This document shows positions 1 to 5,217 of a stretch of 5,250 nucleotides of DNA, piece after piece. A program made the position numbers and the translations under genes. Origin of the DNA: an uncultured Clostridia bacterium. GTDB taxonomy: Bacteria > Bacillota > Clostridia > Oscillospirales > Ruminococcaceae. The notes under the pieces are model-generated. The model made no database searches and was not told the DNA's origin. It saw nothing but the letters and a program-made list of their open reading frames with translations. The stretch is from NCBI GenBank assembly GCA_946563605.1, contig CAMNVW010000119.1, positions 1 to 5,250 on the forward strand. Direction: 5' to 3'. Every line of letters begins with the position of its first letter. Position 1 is the stretch's first letter.

Positions 1-337
1 TGTTTTTTTGGCTATACTTGTTGAAAATGTTATATCTTTTGTAGTTAAATTGTTATTAGAAAATTTATAAGTATTATTTGAAAGTCTTAGTTTTTTTAGA
101 TAAGAACACGATTAATAATTTATTCTTTCTATCTTTTGTCCTTTTTTTTATTTTTTTAATGCAAATTCTTATACACTTTACCAATATTTGCTACCCTTTA
201 TTGTAAGGATTGTCCAGTTTATTTGTCCTTTCTTCCTATATTGTAGCCAAATTCCAGCCGTTCTTTCATTCTTCCATCGAAATACCGCCAAGTAAAAAAA
301 CGTTGGCAAATCTTACGCTGTTTTACAAAGACAAAGA
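1..337. other. AT-rich left flank without a supported gene
   Basis: This stretch is strongly AT-rich, with T runs near 3-9 and 141-157, and contrasts with the more GC-balanced genes to its right. I see no frame with a start, an SD and recognisable protein content. The longest open minus-strand frame, about 40 codons between roughly 180 and 300, has no convincing start. It is probably intergenic DNA lying downstream of the minus-strand exporter operon. The left edge of the window cuts it, so a gene further left could end or begin nearby. Confidence 0.6.
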
Positions 338-373
338 AACAGCCTTGCAGAACTTCTCCCCTGCAAGGCTGTT
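338..373 (-). terminator. Rho-independent terminator of the exporter operon
   Basis: A perfect 13-bp inverted repeat (AACAGCCTTGCAG at 338-350, CTGCAAGGCTGTT at 361-373) encloses a 10-base loop. Read on the minus strand, it starts 3 bases after the stop codon of the DUF3815 gene, which ends at 377. It is followed by a T-rich tract interrupted by G and C (TTCTTTGTCTTTG). The stem, its position and the T-rich tail fit an intrinsic terminator for the minus-strand operon. The imperfect tail leaves its efficiency uncertain. Confidence 0.85.
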
Positions 374-376
374 ACA

Positions 377-829
377 TTAGATTTTTTTGATGTTTTTTCT
401 CCAACGACCAAAAAAGTTTGTCGGCAGCGAGAAGGTAACAACGATTGCAAGTGCGATGGCAACTGCAATCTTGAATGTTTCGATCCCCTTTGCGACTGCA
501 AGATCGTTATATCCCATAATGAAATTATAAGCGGTGTAATAAATCCCTGCACCGGGAACCAGCGGGAAAATACCGCAGATCAAAAAAATGGTGACCGGCG
601 CTTTTCTTCTCACCGCAAAGTTGCGCGCCAACAGGGTCAGCACAACGACCGCCGCAAAGGATGCCACCGACGGCGACGGATAGCTTTGCATCACCAGAAG
701 ATAGCACAGCCATCCTGCCGCACCGCAGATTCCCGAATAAATATACTGTTCCTTTGGTACCTGAAACAGCACCGCAAACGCGATGGTCGCGACAAACGAT
801 ACCGCAACCTGAATGATGATTGTCAGCAC
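377..829 (-). CDS. Threonine/serine exporter, C-terminal half (DUF3815, YjjB-like)
   Basis: This 150-residue integral membrane protein matches the ThrE_2/DUF3815 half of the ThrE exporter family. About five hydrophobic segments are visible, near residues 2-22, 29-49, 52-71, 79-105 and 118-136. The family signature GIFPLVPGAGIYYTAYNFI lies at 86-104, followed by the conserved small-residue segment and a basic tail (RWRKNIKKI). In Corynebacterium ThrE both halves form one polypeptide that exports threonine and serine. In E. coli the separate proteins YjjP and YjjB have been linked to succinate export, so the substrate here is open. The start is GTG at 829, preceded by AGGAGG with an 8-base spacer. 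It lies 12 bases after the stop of its partner gene, which indicates one transcript and coupled translation. The terminator at 338-373 follows directly. The length is normal for a stand-alone half. Family assignment is firm and substrate is inferred. Confidence 0.9.
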   Translation of the reverse strand: MLTIIIQVAVSFVATIAFAVLFQVPKEQYIYSGICGAAGWLCYLLVMQSYPSPSVASFAAVVVLTLLARNFAVRRKAPVTIFLICGIFPLVPGAGIYYTAYNFIMGYNDLAVAKGIETFKIAVAIALAIVVTFSLPTNFFGRWRKNIKKI

Positions 830-837
830 AGCCTACC

Positions 838-843
838 CCTCCT
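838..843 (-). promoter_or_regulatory. SD overlapping the upstream stop codon
   Basis: On the minus strand the upstream gene ends in TAG (844-842), and this runs straight into AGGAGG (843-838), giving TAGGAGG. The GTG start of the second gene follows after 8 bases. A ribosome terminating on the first gene therefore stands on the initiation site of the second. This arrangement favours translational coupling and equal amounts of the two exporter subunits. The sequence is directly visible and the coupling is inferred. Confidence 0.85.
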
Positions 844-1675
844 AGATTGCAATTCCTGTTACCATCTGAAACATCTTTAATGTAAAGCCGACTCCCAGCG
901 CAATACAGCACGCAACCAAAACGGCATCGATCATCCGAATGGTGCCGGAAAGATAATCTCCGTTTAGAAAATCGCGGATCGAGTTTGTCAGCGGCACGCC
1001 CGGCAAAAGCGGTATAATAGAACCGATGATAATTTTATCCATGTTTTCACCAAAGATAAAGTGGAAAAAAAGAATACCGGTTAAGGTCACCAGCGCACTG
1101 CTGAGGATATTGACCATGATTTTATTGGATTTATGGCTGCTCAAAAACAACACAAAGCACCAAACCAATATTCCCGAAACAAAAGAAGCCACGCTGTCAA
1201 TAAAACTGCCGCCAAGCAGATAACAAAAGCACGCTGAGCCAATACCCGATGCCAAAATCTGCATCCTATTTGAGGCAAACGGTATCCTGTCGATCTCCTC
1301 TATCTTTTCCCGTGCCTGCTCGATGGTATATTTGTGCGCCGCAATCTCTCTCGAAAGGTTGTTGACTGCCGCTACCCTTCCCAGATGAACCGATGAAAGC
1401 GGTATGCTCCGAATCTGACTGTTGCTTAACACTGAATTGCCGTGTTCAAAATGAATCTCTCTGGACTCCTCCTGAATCGATGCAAAAATTCCGTTCGCTA
1501 TGACATACACATGAAAATGTTCCTCTCCGTAGGCTTGTGCGATTCTCTGCATCGTTTCCTGCACACGGAAAATCTCGCCTCCGTTTTTGAGCAAAACCTC
1601 CCCAATGCGAATGGTCAGCTCCAAAACATCCCGTTTTTGCTGTTGCTCCATCACTGCCTGCTTTGGTTGTTCCAT
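842..1675 (-). CDS. Threonine/serine exporter, N-terminal half (DUF1212, YjjP-like)
   Basis: This 277-residue protein matches the ThrE/DUF1212 family. Residues 1-135 are soluble and contain the family motif NGGEIFRVQETM (31-42) and the segment FHVYVIANGIFASI (54-67). They are followed by about five membrane segments near 138-157, 160-180, 186-208, 213-228 and 246-266. The hallmark PLLPGVPLTNSIRDFLNGD sits at 222-240, with G244 just after. It should act in the cytoplasmic membrane together with the DUF3815 protein encoded immediately downstream, as E. coli YjjP does with YjjB, exporting threonine/serine or a related small acid. I chose ATG at 1675 because GGGAGGG lies 6 bases before it. An in-frame GTG at 1702 would add nine residues but lies upstream of that SD and has no good SD of its own. 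A promoter is visible at 1741-1769. Family is firm and substrate is not determined. Confidence 0.9.
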   Translation of the reverse strand: MEQPKQAVMEQQQKRDVLELTIRIGEVLLKNGGEIFRVQETMQRIAQAYGEEHFHVYVIANGIFASIQEESREIHFEHGNSVLSNSQIRSIPLSSVHLGRVAAVNNLSREIAAHKYTIEQAREKIEEIDRIPFASNRMQILASGIGSACFCYLLGGSFIDSVASFVSGILVWCFVLFLSSHKSNKIMVNILSSALVTLTGILFFHFIFGENMDKIIIGSIIPLLPGVPLTNSIRDFLNGDYLSGTIRMIDAVLVACCIALGVGFTLKMFQMVTGIAI

Positions 1676-1681
1676 GCTTCT

Positions 1682-1688
1682 CCCTCCC
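1682..1688 (-). promoter_or_regulatory. SD deciding the start of the DUF1212 gene
   Basis: Read on the minus strand, GGGAGGG is followed by AGAAGC and then ATG at 1675. Taking GGGAGG as the core, the spacer is 7 bases. This supports ATG 1675 over the longer GTG start at 1702, which lies upstream of the site. Confidence 0.8.
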
Positions 1689-1740
1689 GTTCTGTTCTTC
1701 ACCTATATGAACCTTGCTCACTTTTTATTTGTCTTTTTTC

Positions 1741-1769
1741 ATTTTAGCACAGATTCTTTACTTTCTCAA
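1741..1769 (-). promoter_or_regulatory. Sigma-A-type promoter of the ThrE-like operon
   Basis: On the minus strand TTGAGA (1769-1764) is followed by a 17-base spacer and TAAAAT (1746-1741). TG one base before the -10 box gives an extended -10 (TGCTAAAAT). Transcription would start near 1734, leaving a leader of about 60 bases before the ATG at 1675. Box quality, exact spacing and position upstream of an operon make this a strong prediction, although the surrounding AT-rich DNA raises the chance of random matches. Confidence 0.7.
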
Positions 1770-1928
1770 TCGTAATTCATAAAAATGATGATGATTCTTT
1801 TTTCCAAAACCACCGAATTTTGTCCGCGTGTCTGTTTTCTTACCGAGAACACTTGAAACGATTTTTCTGCATACAATAAAACAGCCCTTTTTTACCGCTT
1901 CACAAATCATTTCTTCCGTTTTATCATG

Positions 1929-1957
1929 TTGCAATTAAAAAGTATTTGCGTTACAAT
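1929..1957 (+). promoter_or_regulatory. Sigma-A-type promoter of the CDF-cmk-plsC operon
   Basis: TTGCAA (1929-1934), a 17-base spacer and TACAAT (1952-1957) match the sigma-A consensus at 4 and 5 of 6 positions. Transcription would start near 1964, about 65 bases before the ATG at 2029. No comparable promoter is seen in the short gaps before cmk and plsC, so this promoter probably serves all three genes. Confidence 0.65.
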
Positions 1958-1963
1958 AATTAA

Positions 1964-1985
1964 GTTTAGTGCCTTCATGCTAAAC
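1964..1985. promoter_or_regulatory. Inverted repeat at the transcription start, possible operator
   Basis: GTTTAG (1964-1969) and CTAAAC (1980-1985) form a perfect 6-bp inverted repeat around a 10-base centre. It begins 6 bases after the -10 box, at the predicted start of transcription, a position where a bound repressor would block initiation. The TTAG...CTAA ends resemble the half-sites of DtxR/MntR-type metal regulators, which would suit a metal efflux gene, but the spacing does not match a canonical box. It could also be only a weak hairpin at the 5' end of the mRNA, or chance. Confidence 0.35.
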
Positions 1986-2012
1986 CATCCTATTGATATC
2001 AAAATCATCTTC

Positions 2013-2018
2013 GGGAGG
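2013..2018 (+). promoter_or_regulatory. SD deciding the start of the CDF gene
   Basis: GGGAGG, followed by one more G, precedes the ATG at 2029 by 10 bases. An in-frame TTG at 1993 would lengthen the protein by twelve residues, but it lies upstream of this SD and would add a polar stretch with no family counterpart. The ATG is preferred. Confidence 0.75.
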
Positions 2019-2028
2019 GACAACACCC

Positions 2029-3216
2029 ATGATTCAAAAACTGATTCAACGCTTTATCCCTAACTGGCAAGACACGCAAAATGCTGCCGTTCGGGAACGC
2101 TACGGCACACTTGCCGCTTCGGTCGGCATTTTGTCCAATATTTTCCTGTTCATCATCAAGATTCTGACCGGCCTTGTCTTCAACAGCATCGCCATTACCG
2201 CCGACGCTGTCAACAACCTGTCTGACGCCGGTTCCTCAGTCATCACGCTGCTTGCTTTCAAAATTGCCGGCAAGCCTGCCGACATCGAACATCCTTACGG
2301 TCACGCGCGCATGGAGTATATCTCCGGTATGGCAGTTTCGTTCATCATCATCCTGCTCGGTCTTCAACTGATGAACAGCTCTTTTCAGAAAATTCTGCAC
2401 CCTGAGCAGATGACCGTTTCCATCCTCACCTATGTGGTGCTGATGATCTCCATCCTAACAAAGCTCTGGCAAGGCACCTTTAACCGCGTGCTCGGCAAAA
2501 AAATCTCCTCAGAGGCGCTGCTTGCAACTTCCGCTGACAGCATGAACGACGTCTTTGCGACCTCCGCTGTTCTTCTCAGCACCATCGTTTATCAGTTCAC
2601 CTCCATCCCGATCGACGGATGGATGGGTATGGCTGTCGCTGTGTTCATCACCATTTCCGGCATCAAGCTGGTCATGGAAACCGGCAATCCGCTGCTCGGC
2701 GAGGCCCCGGATCCACAGTTTATCCGGGAACTGGAAAGCAGCATCACTTCCTATGACGGCGTTATCGGCATCCACGATTTGCAGGTACATAATTATGGTC
2801 CCGGACGCACATTTGCCTCTGTTCACGCAGAAGTTCCGGCTCACGAAGACATCCTTGTCAGCCACGACATCATTGACAATATCGAGCGTGAAGTCGGCAA
2901 ACAAATGGGCATCAATCTGGTAATTCACATGGATCCTGTGATTACGAACGATGAACAAATCAATCAGTTGAAAGATCAGATCCGCAGCCTTGTAAAATCC
3001 ATTGATTCTGAGCTGAGCATCCACGATTTCCGCGTGGTATCCGGCCCATCTCACACCAATCTTGTGTTTGACGTCGTTGTTCCGCCGAAGTTCTCCACCA
3101 CAGACAGGGAACTGAAACAGCAAATCTATACCGAGGCAAAAAAACTCGGAAACTACTTCTGCGTAATCACAGTCGACCACAACTATGCTTACATCCCTGA
3201 TACATCCCACCAATAA
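2029..3216 (+). CDS. Cation diffusion facilitator, Mn-efflux type, with duplicated C-terminal domain
   Basis: This 395-residue protein is a CDF-family metal/proton antiporter of the cytoplasmic membrane. Six membrane segments are visible, near residues 31-53, 55-80, 97-116, 128-146, 165-190 and 195-216. The transport-site residues are N62 and D66 in TM2 (DAVNNLSD) and D170 and D174 in TM5 (SADSMNDV). This N-D/D-D set is that of MntE-like manganese exporters, whereas zinc exporters of the CzcD type have H-D/H-D. HPYGHARMEYISG (88-100) is the usual CDF loop after TM2. A cytoplasmic dimerisation domain spans about 225-303 (IHDLQVHNYGPG, IHMDP). A further region, about 312-388, appears to repeat that fold (SIHDFRVVSGP, ITVDHNY), which explains why the protein is about 100 residues longer than typical 290-300-residue CDFs. 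It leads the operon, and cmk follows 36 bases later. Family is certain; Mn specificity is inferred from the motif, and iron or another divalent ion is possible. Confidence 0.92.
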   Translation: MIQKLIQRFIPNWQDTQNAAVRERYGTLAASVGILSNIFLFIIKILTGLVFNSIAITADAVNNLSDAGSSVITLLAFKIAGKPADIEHPYGHARMEYISGMAVSFIIILLGLQLMNSSFQKILHPEQMTVSILTYVVLMISILTKLWQGTFNRVLGKKISSEALLATSADSMNDVFATSAVLLSTIVYQFTSIPIDGWMGMAVAVFITISGIKLVMETGNPLLGEAPDPQFIRELESSITSYDGVIGIHDLQVHNYGPGRTFASVHAEVPAHEDILVSHDIIDNIEREVGKQMGINLVIHMDPVITNDEQINQLKDQIRSLVKSIDSELSIHDFRVVSGPSHTNLVFDVVVPPKFSTTDRELKQQIYTEAKKLGNYFCVITVDHNYAYIPDTSHQ

Positions 3217-3252
3217 GGGAAAAATCAAACCATCTTCTTGGAGGAACAAAAT

Positions 3253-3939
3253 ATGATTCGTGTCGCAATTGACGGACCTTCCGGTGCTGGAAAAAGCACC
3301 GTCGCCAAAAGAATTGCCAAAGATCTTTCTATTATTTATGTTGATACCGGCGCCATGTACCGCTGTATCGGACTGTATGTCCTGCGTCAGGGGTTCGACA
3401 CCAAAGACGCACAGGCTGTCACCGGCTGCCTTGCACAAATCCACATGGAAACTTCCTATGACGCGCAAAATGGTCAACGCATCTTTTTAAACGGGGAGGA
3501 TGTCTCCGAGGCGATTCGCACCAGCGAAGCCTCGATGGCAGCTTCCAACGTTTCCGCCATCCCTGCGGTCCGCGCATTCTTGTTGGAATTGCAGCAGTCG
3601 ATGGCAAAAAAACAAAGTCTGATTATGGACGGCCGCGATATCGGCACCGTTGTCATTCCTGACGCGGAGCTGAAAATCTTCCTGACTGCCTCCCCGGAAT
3701 CCCGCGCCAAAAGAAGATATCTGGAATATATCCAAAAAGGTCAGGACGTTCAGTATGAGGATGTTCTGCGCGACGTCATTTTGCGCGACAAGCAGGACAC
3801 CAGCCGCGCGGCAGCGCCGCTGCGCGCAGCAGATGACGCCTTATTCCTCGACACCACCTACATTGATTTTGAGGGAACTGTTTCGCATATCAAGAGTCTG
3901 ATTTTCCATAAAATGCAGCAGCTTGGTCTTTCTCTTTAA
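3253..3939 (+). CDS. cmk: Cytidylate kinase
   Basis: This cytosolic enzyme phosphorylates CMP and dCMP with ATP, feeding CTP/dCTP pools and recycling CMP released in phospholipid synthesis. The 228-residue protein shows every Cmk landmark. These are the P-loop GPSGAGKST (8-16), DTGAMYR (31-37) for the nucleoside monophosphate, MDGRDIGT (125-132), the LID segment ASPESRAKRRYLE (146-158) and RDKQDTSRAAAPL (178-190) with the catalytic and CMP-binding arginines. Length is normal for bacterial Cmk. The start is ATG 3253, with GGAGG 8 bases before it; the in-frame TTG at 3238 overlaps that SD and is unlikely. It lies 36 bases after the CDF gene and 36 before plsC, on the same strand, so it is probably cotranscribed with both. 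The order cmk, plsC, ispH is common in Clostridia. Confidence 0.97.
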   Translation: MIRVAIDGPSGAGKSTVAKRIAKDLSIIYVDTGAMYRCIGLYVLRQGFDTKDAQAVTGCLAQIHMETSYDAQNGQRIFLNGEDVSEAIRTSEASMAASNVSAIPAVRAFLLELQQSMAKKQSLIMDGRDIGTVVIPDAELKIFLTASPESRAKRRYLEYIQKGQDVQYEDVLRDVILRDKQDTSRAAAPLRAADDALFLDTTYIDFEGTVSHIKSLIFHKMQQLGLSL

Positions 3940-3963
3940 AATTCGTTTTATTTGCTCAGAAAG

Positions 3964-3968
3964 AAGGA
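3964..3968 (+). promoter_or_regulatory. SD deciding the TTG start of plsC
   Basis: AAGGA lies 7 bases before the TTG at 3976. No ATG or GTG is available near the N-terminus. An upstream in-frame TTG at 3952 lies before this SD and lacks one of its own. Starting at 3976 gives the N-terminus MFYAIA, which is typical of PlsC proteins of this group. Confidence 0.65.
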
Positions 3969-3975
3969 ATCCATT

Positions 3976-4596
3976 TTGTTTTACGCAATTGCAATCCGCG
4001 CCGTTTCTGTGCTGTGGCATTTCTGGTTTCGTCTTCAGATCAACGGACGCGAAAACGAACCACAGCAGGGCGGTTATATTCTCGCAAGCAACCACTGTTC
4101 GGCTATCGACCCGATGATCGTCTGTCAGGGCATCCGCCGCAGACAGATTCATTTTATGGCAAAGACTGAGCTGTTCCAGGTTCCCGTGCTCAAACACGTC
4201 ATCCGTTGGCTCAATGCCTTCCCTGTTTCAAGGGGCACCGGCGATACAAGCGCCATTGACACCGCTGTCAAGGTCATTCAGGATGGAGATGTTCTCGGTC
4301 TGTTTCCAGAGGGTACCCGCTCCAAAGACGGCAATATGCTGCGCTTTAAGTCGGGACTTGCCTTGATCGCACAGCGCACCGGCGCGCCTGTTTTACCGAC
4401 AACCATCACCTACTGCGACCCCAAAAAGGGCTTTCGCTCCCGTGTGGTCGTCAACTACGGAAAGCTGATGACATGCGAGGAATTAGGCATCCATTCCACC
4501 GGTGCAGAAGCCAGTCTTTCCTCCGCAAGAGAACTCAAAGAGGCAACCCGAAAAATTTATGGGGTAATGGAGAAGTTAAAAGAAGAAAATTTATAA
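3976..4596 (+). CDS. plsC: 1-acyl-sn-glycerol-3-phosphate acyltransferase
   Basis: This membrane-associated enzyme transfers an acyl chain to lysophosphatidic acid, forming phosphatidic acid for phospholipid synthesis. With the TTG start it has 206 residues, at the short end of the usual PlsC range. The four acyltransferase blocks are visible: NHCSAIDP (39-46) with catalytic H40 and D45 of the HX4D motif, FPVSRGTGD (82-90), FPEGTRSKDG (110-119) and PVLPTTI (138-144). One hydrophobic N-terminal helix (about 1-20) would anchor it. It follows cmk by 36 bases. Its last eight codons and stop lie inside a perfect 44-bp palindrome (4572-4615), with the stop codon at the centre. Paralogous PlsC-like acyltransferases exist, so the exact acceptor is inferred, but the link with cmk favours the main phosphatidic acid pathway. 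Confidence 0.92.
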   Translation: MFYAIAIRAVSVLWHFWFRLQINGRENEPQQGGYILASNHCSAIDPMIVCQGIRRRQIHFMAKTELFQVPVLKHVIRWLNAFPVSRGTGDTSAIDTAVKVIQDGDVLGLFPEGTRSKDGNMLRFKSGLALIAQRTGAPVLPTTITYCDPKKGFRSRVVVNYGKLMTCEELGIHSTGAEASLSSARELKEATRKIYGVMEKLKEENL

Positions 4597-4615
4597 ATTT
4601 TCTTCTTTTAACTTC
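4572..4615. repeat. Perfect 44-bp palindrome centred on the plsC stop
   Basis: Bases 4572-4592 and 4595-4615 are exact reverse complements, and the central AT (4593-4594) is self-complementary, giving 44 bp with no mismatch. The arm is purine-rich, with 4 G and no C in 21 bases, so the 3' arm in RNA is pyrimidine-rich (UUUUCUUCUUUU). The plsC stop TAA (4594-4596) sits at the axis. It may act as a terminator or as an mRNA 3' stabiliser, but no T tract follows the stem and the stem is AT-rich, so it is not a textbook terminator. It ends 2 bases before the next hairpin. Confidence 0.85.
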
Positions 4616-4617
4616 CG

Positions 4618-4644
4618 CGAGATTCATTCTGTGAATGAATCTCG
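4618..4644 (+). repeat. Second perfect hairpin between plsC and ispH
   Basis: CGAGATTCATTC (4618-4629) and GAATGAATCTCG (4633-4644) form a perfect 12-bp stem with the 3-base loop TGT. It begins 2 bases after the 44-bp palindrome. The bases after it (GTGGGTTGGGTTG) are G-rich, not T-rich, which argues against a simple intrinsic terminator. A weaker imperfect hairpin (GATAA...TTATC, 4657-4676) follows. The cluster may be a compound terminator, an RNA processing site, a leader structure for ispH or a dispersed palindromic repeat. Confidence 0.75.
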
Positions 4645-4690
4645 GTGGGTTGGGTTGATAATCTTTAGATTTTATCCTTTGAACTTCTGC

Positions 4691-4720
4691 CCGACAACCT
4701 TTATCGTTCTAGTCTATATC
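4691..4720 (+). promoter_or_regulatory. Weak candidate promoter for ispH
   Basis: CCGACA (4691-4696) and TATATC (4715-4720), separated by 18 bases, resemble sigma-A boxes. They lie between the hairpin cluster and the ispH start. The match is modest and the region is AT-rich. A promoter here would make sense if the upstream hairpins stop transcription from the cmk-plsC side. Confidence 0.3.
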
Positions 4721-4744
4721 TTTATATCGAAAGGAAAAAATTCC

Positions 4745-5217
4745 ATGCCGGTCACTGTTGCAAAGACCGCCGGTTTCTGTTTTGGTGTTCAGCGCGCGGT
4801 CGAAACTGTCTATGAACAGCTCAAAAAAAACACCGGTTCTTCCTTCCCGAAGCTGTTTACCCTTGGAGAAATCATTCACAATCCGCAGGTCGTTGAGGAT
4901 CTGCACCGGCTTGGCGCCGTCGCGGTGGATTCTCTGGACAAGCTGCTGGAACTGGAAAGCGAACAGCTTCGCTCCGGTCAGCCGCTCATCCCTGTTATCA
5001 TCCGTTCCCACGGCGTTCCGCACGAGGTCTACACACAGCTTCAAAACCACAACATCCCCTACATCGACGCCACTTGCGTCAATGTTAAAAAAATTCAGAA
5101 AATCGTCGGTGAACAACCGGAAAATACCCTTGTCCTGATTGCCGGCGACGCAGCCCATCCCGAGGTCAAAGGGATCATCGGTCACTGCAATGTAACCTGT
5201 GTTACCTTTCAATCTGC
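4745..5217 (+). CDS. ispH: 4-hydroxy-3-methylbut-2-enyl diphosphate reductase, N-terminal part, cut by the contig end
   Basis: IspH is the [4Fe-4S] enzyme of the last MEP-pathway step, reducing HMBPP to isopentenyl and dimethylallyl diphosphate. The start is ATG 4745, with AAAGGA 9 bases upstream. The first 157 residues are present, about half an IspH. Visible are AGFCFGVQRAV with cluster ligand C12, H45 (HNPQVV), H89 (RSHGVPH), the second cluster ligand C111 (DATC) and HPEVKG with H138 and catalytic E140. These correspond to E. coli C12, H41, H74, C96, H124 and E126. The third cluster cysteine would lie beyond the end. Oddities are V112 after DATC where proline is usual, and about 11 extra residues between H45 and H89. 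In many Clostridia ispH is fused to rpsA (ribosomal protein S1), which cannot be tested here. The frame stays open to base 5250 only because it reads into adapter sequence; real sequence stops at about 5217. Confidence 0.95.

Larger units (their letters stand above)
1676..2028. other. Divergent intergenic region between the exporter operon and the CDF gene
   Basis: This 353-base gap separates two divergent operons and carries one promoter for each (1741-1769 minus, 1929-1957 plus), an inverted repeat (1964-1985) and the two SD sites. The middle part, about 1770-1928, is AT-rich with T and A runs. I see no small gene, RNA gene, riboswitch fold or extended repeat in it. The two promoters point away from each other and are about 160 bases apart, so a regulator shared by both is possible but not shown. 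Confidence 0.7.

Noticed and set aside
21..50. TTGAAA and TTAAAT with an 18-base spacer on the plus strand, as a promoter
   Set aside because: The DNA is so AT-rich that such matches are expected by chance, and no plus-strand gene follows within range.
180..300. A short open minus-strand frame of about 40 codons, and a nested 16-codon ATG frame with a GGAAG-like site in the left flank
   Set aside because: Neither has recognisable protein content. The longer frame lacks a convincing start, and the short one is within what AT-rich DNA gives by chance.
1853..1877. TTGAAA and TACAAT as a second promoter for the CDF gene
   Set aside because: The spacer is only 13 bases, too short for a sigma-A promoter, and a better promoter with a 17-base spacer lies closer to the gene.
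1964..2028. A manganese-sensing (yybP-ykoY) riboswitch in the leader of the CDF gene
   Set aside because: The leader is only about 65 bases and shows none of the paired conserved loops of that riboswitch.
2509..3477. A 322-codon open frame on the minus strand opposite the CDF and cmk genes
   Set aside because: It lies wholly antisense to two genes with clear family motifs, has no recognisable domain or good SD, and is the kind of shadow frame that codon bias produces.
4597..4744. A T-box or other known riboswitch ahead of ispH
   Set aside because: The conserved T-box sequence is absent, and the hairpins do not match any riboswitch layout I can recognise.
4709..5212. A 167-codon open frame on the minus strand opposite ispH
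   Set aside because: The plus strand encodes an unmistakable IspH with all expected residues in place; the antisense frame has no family features.
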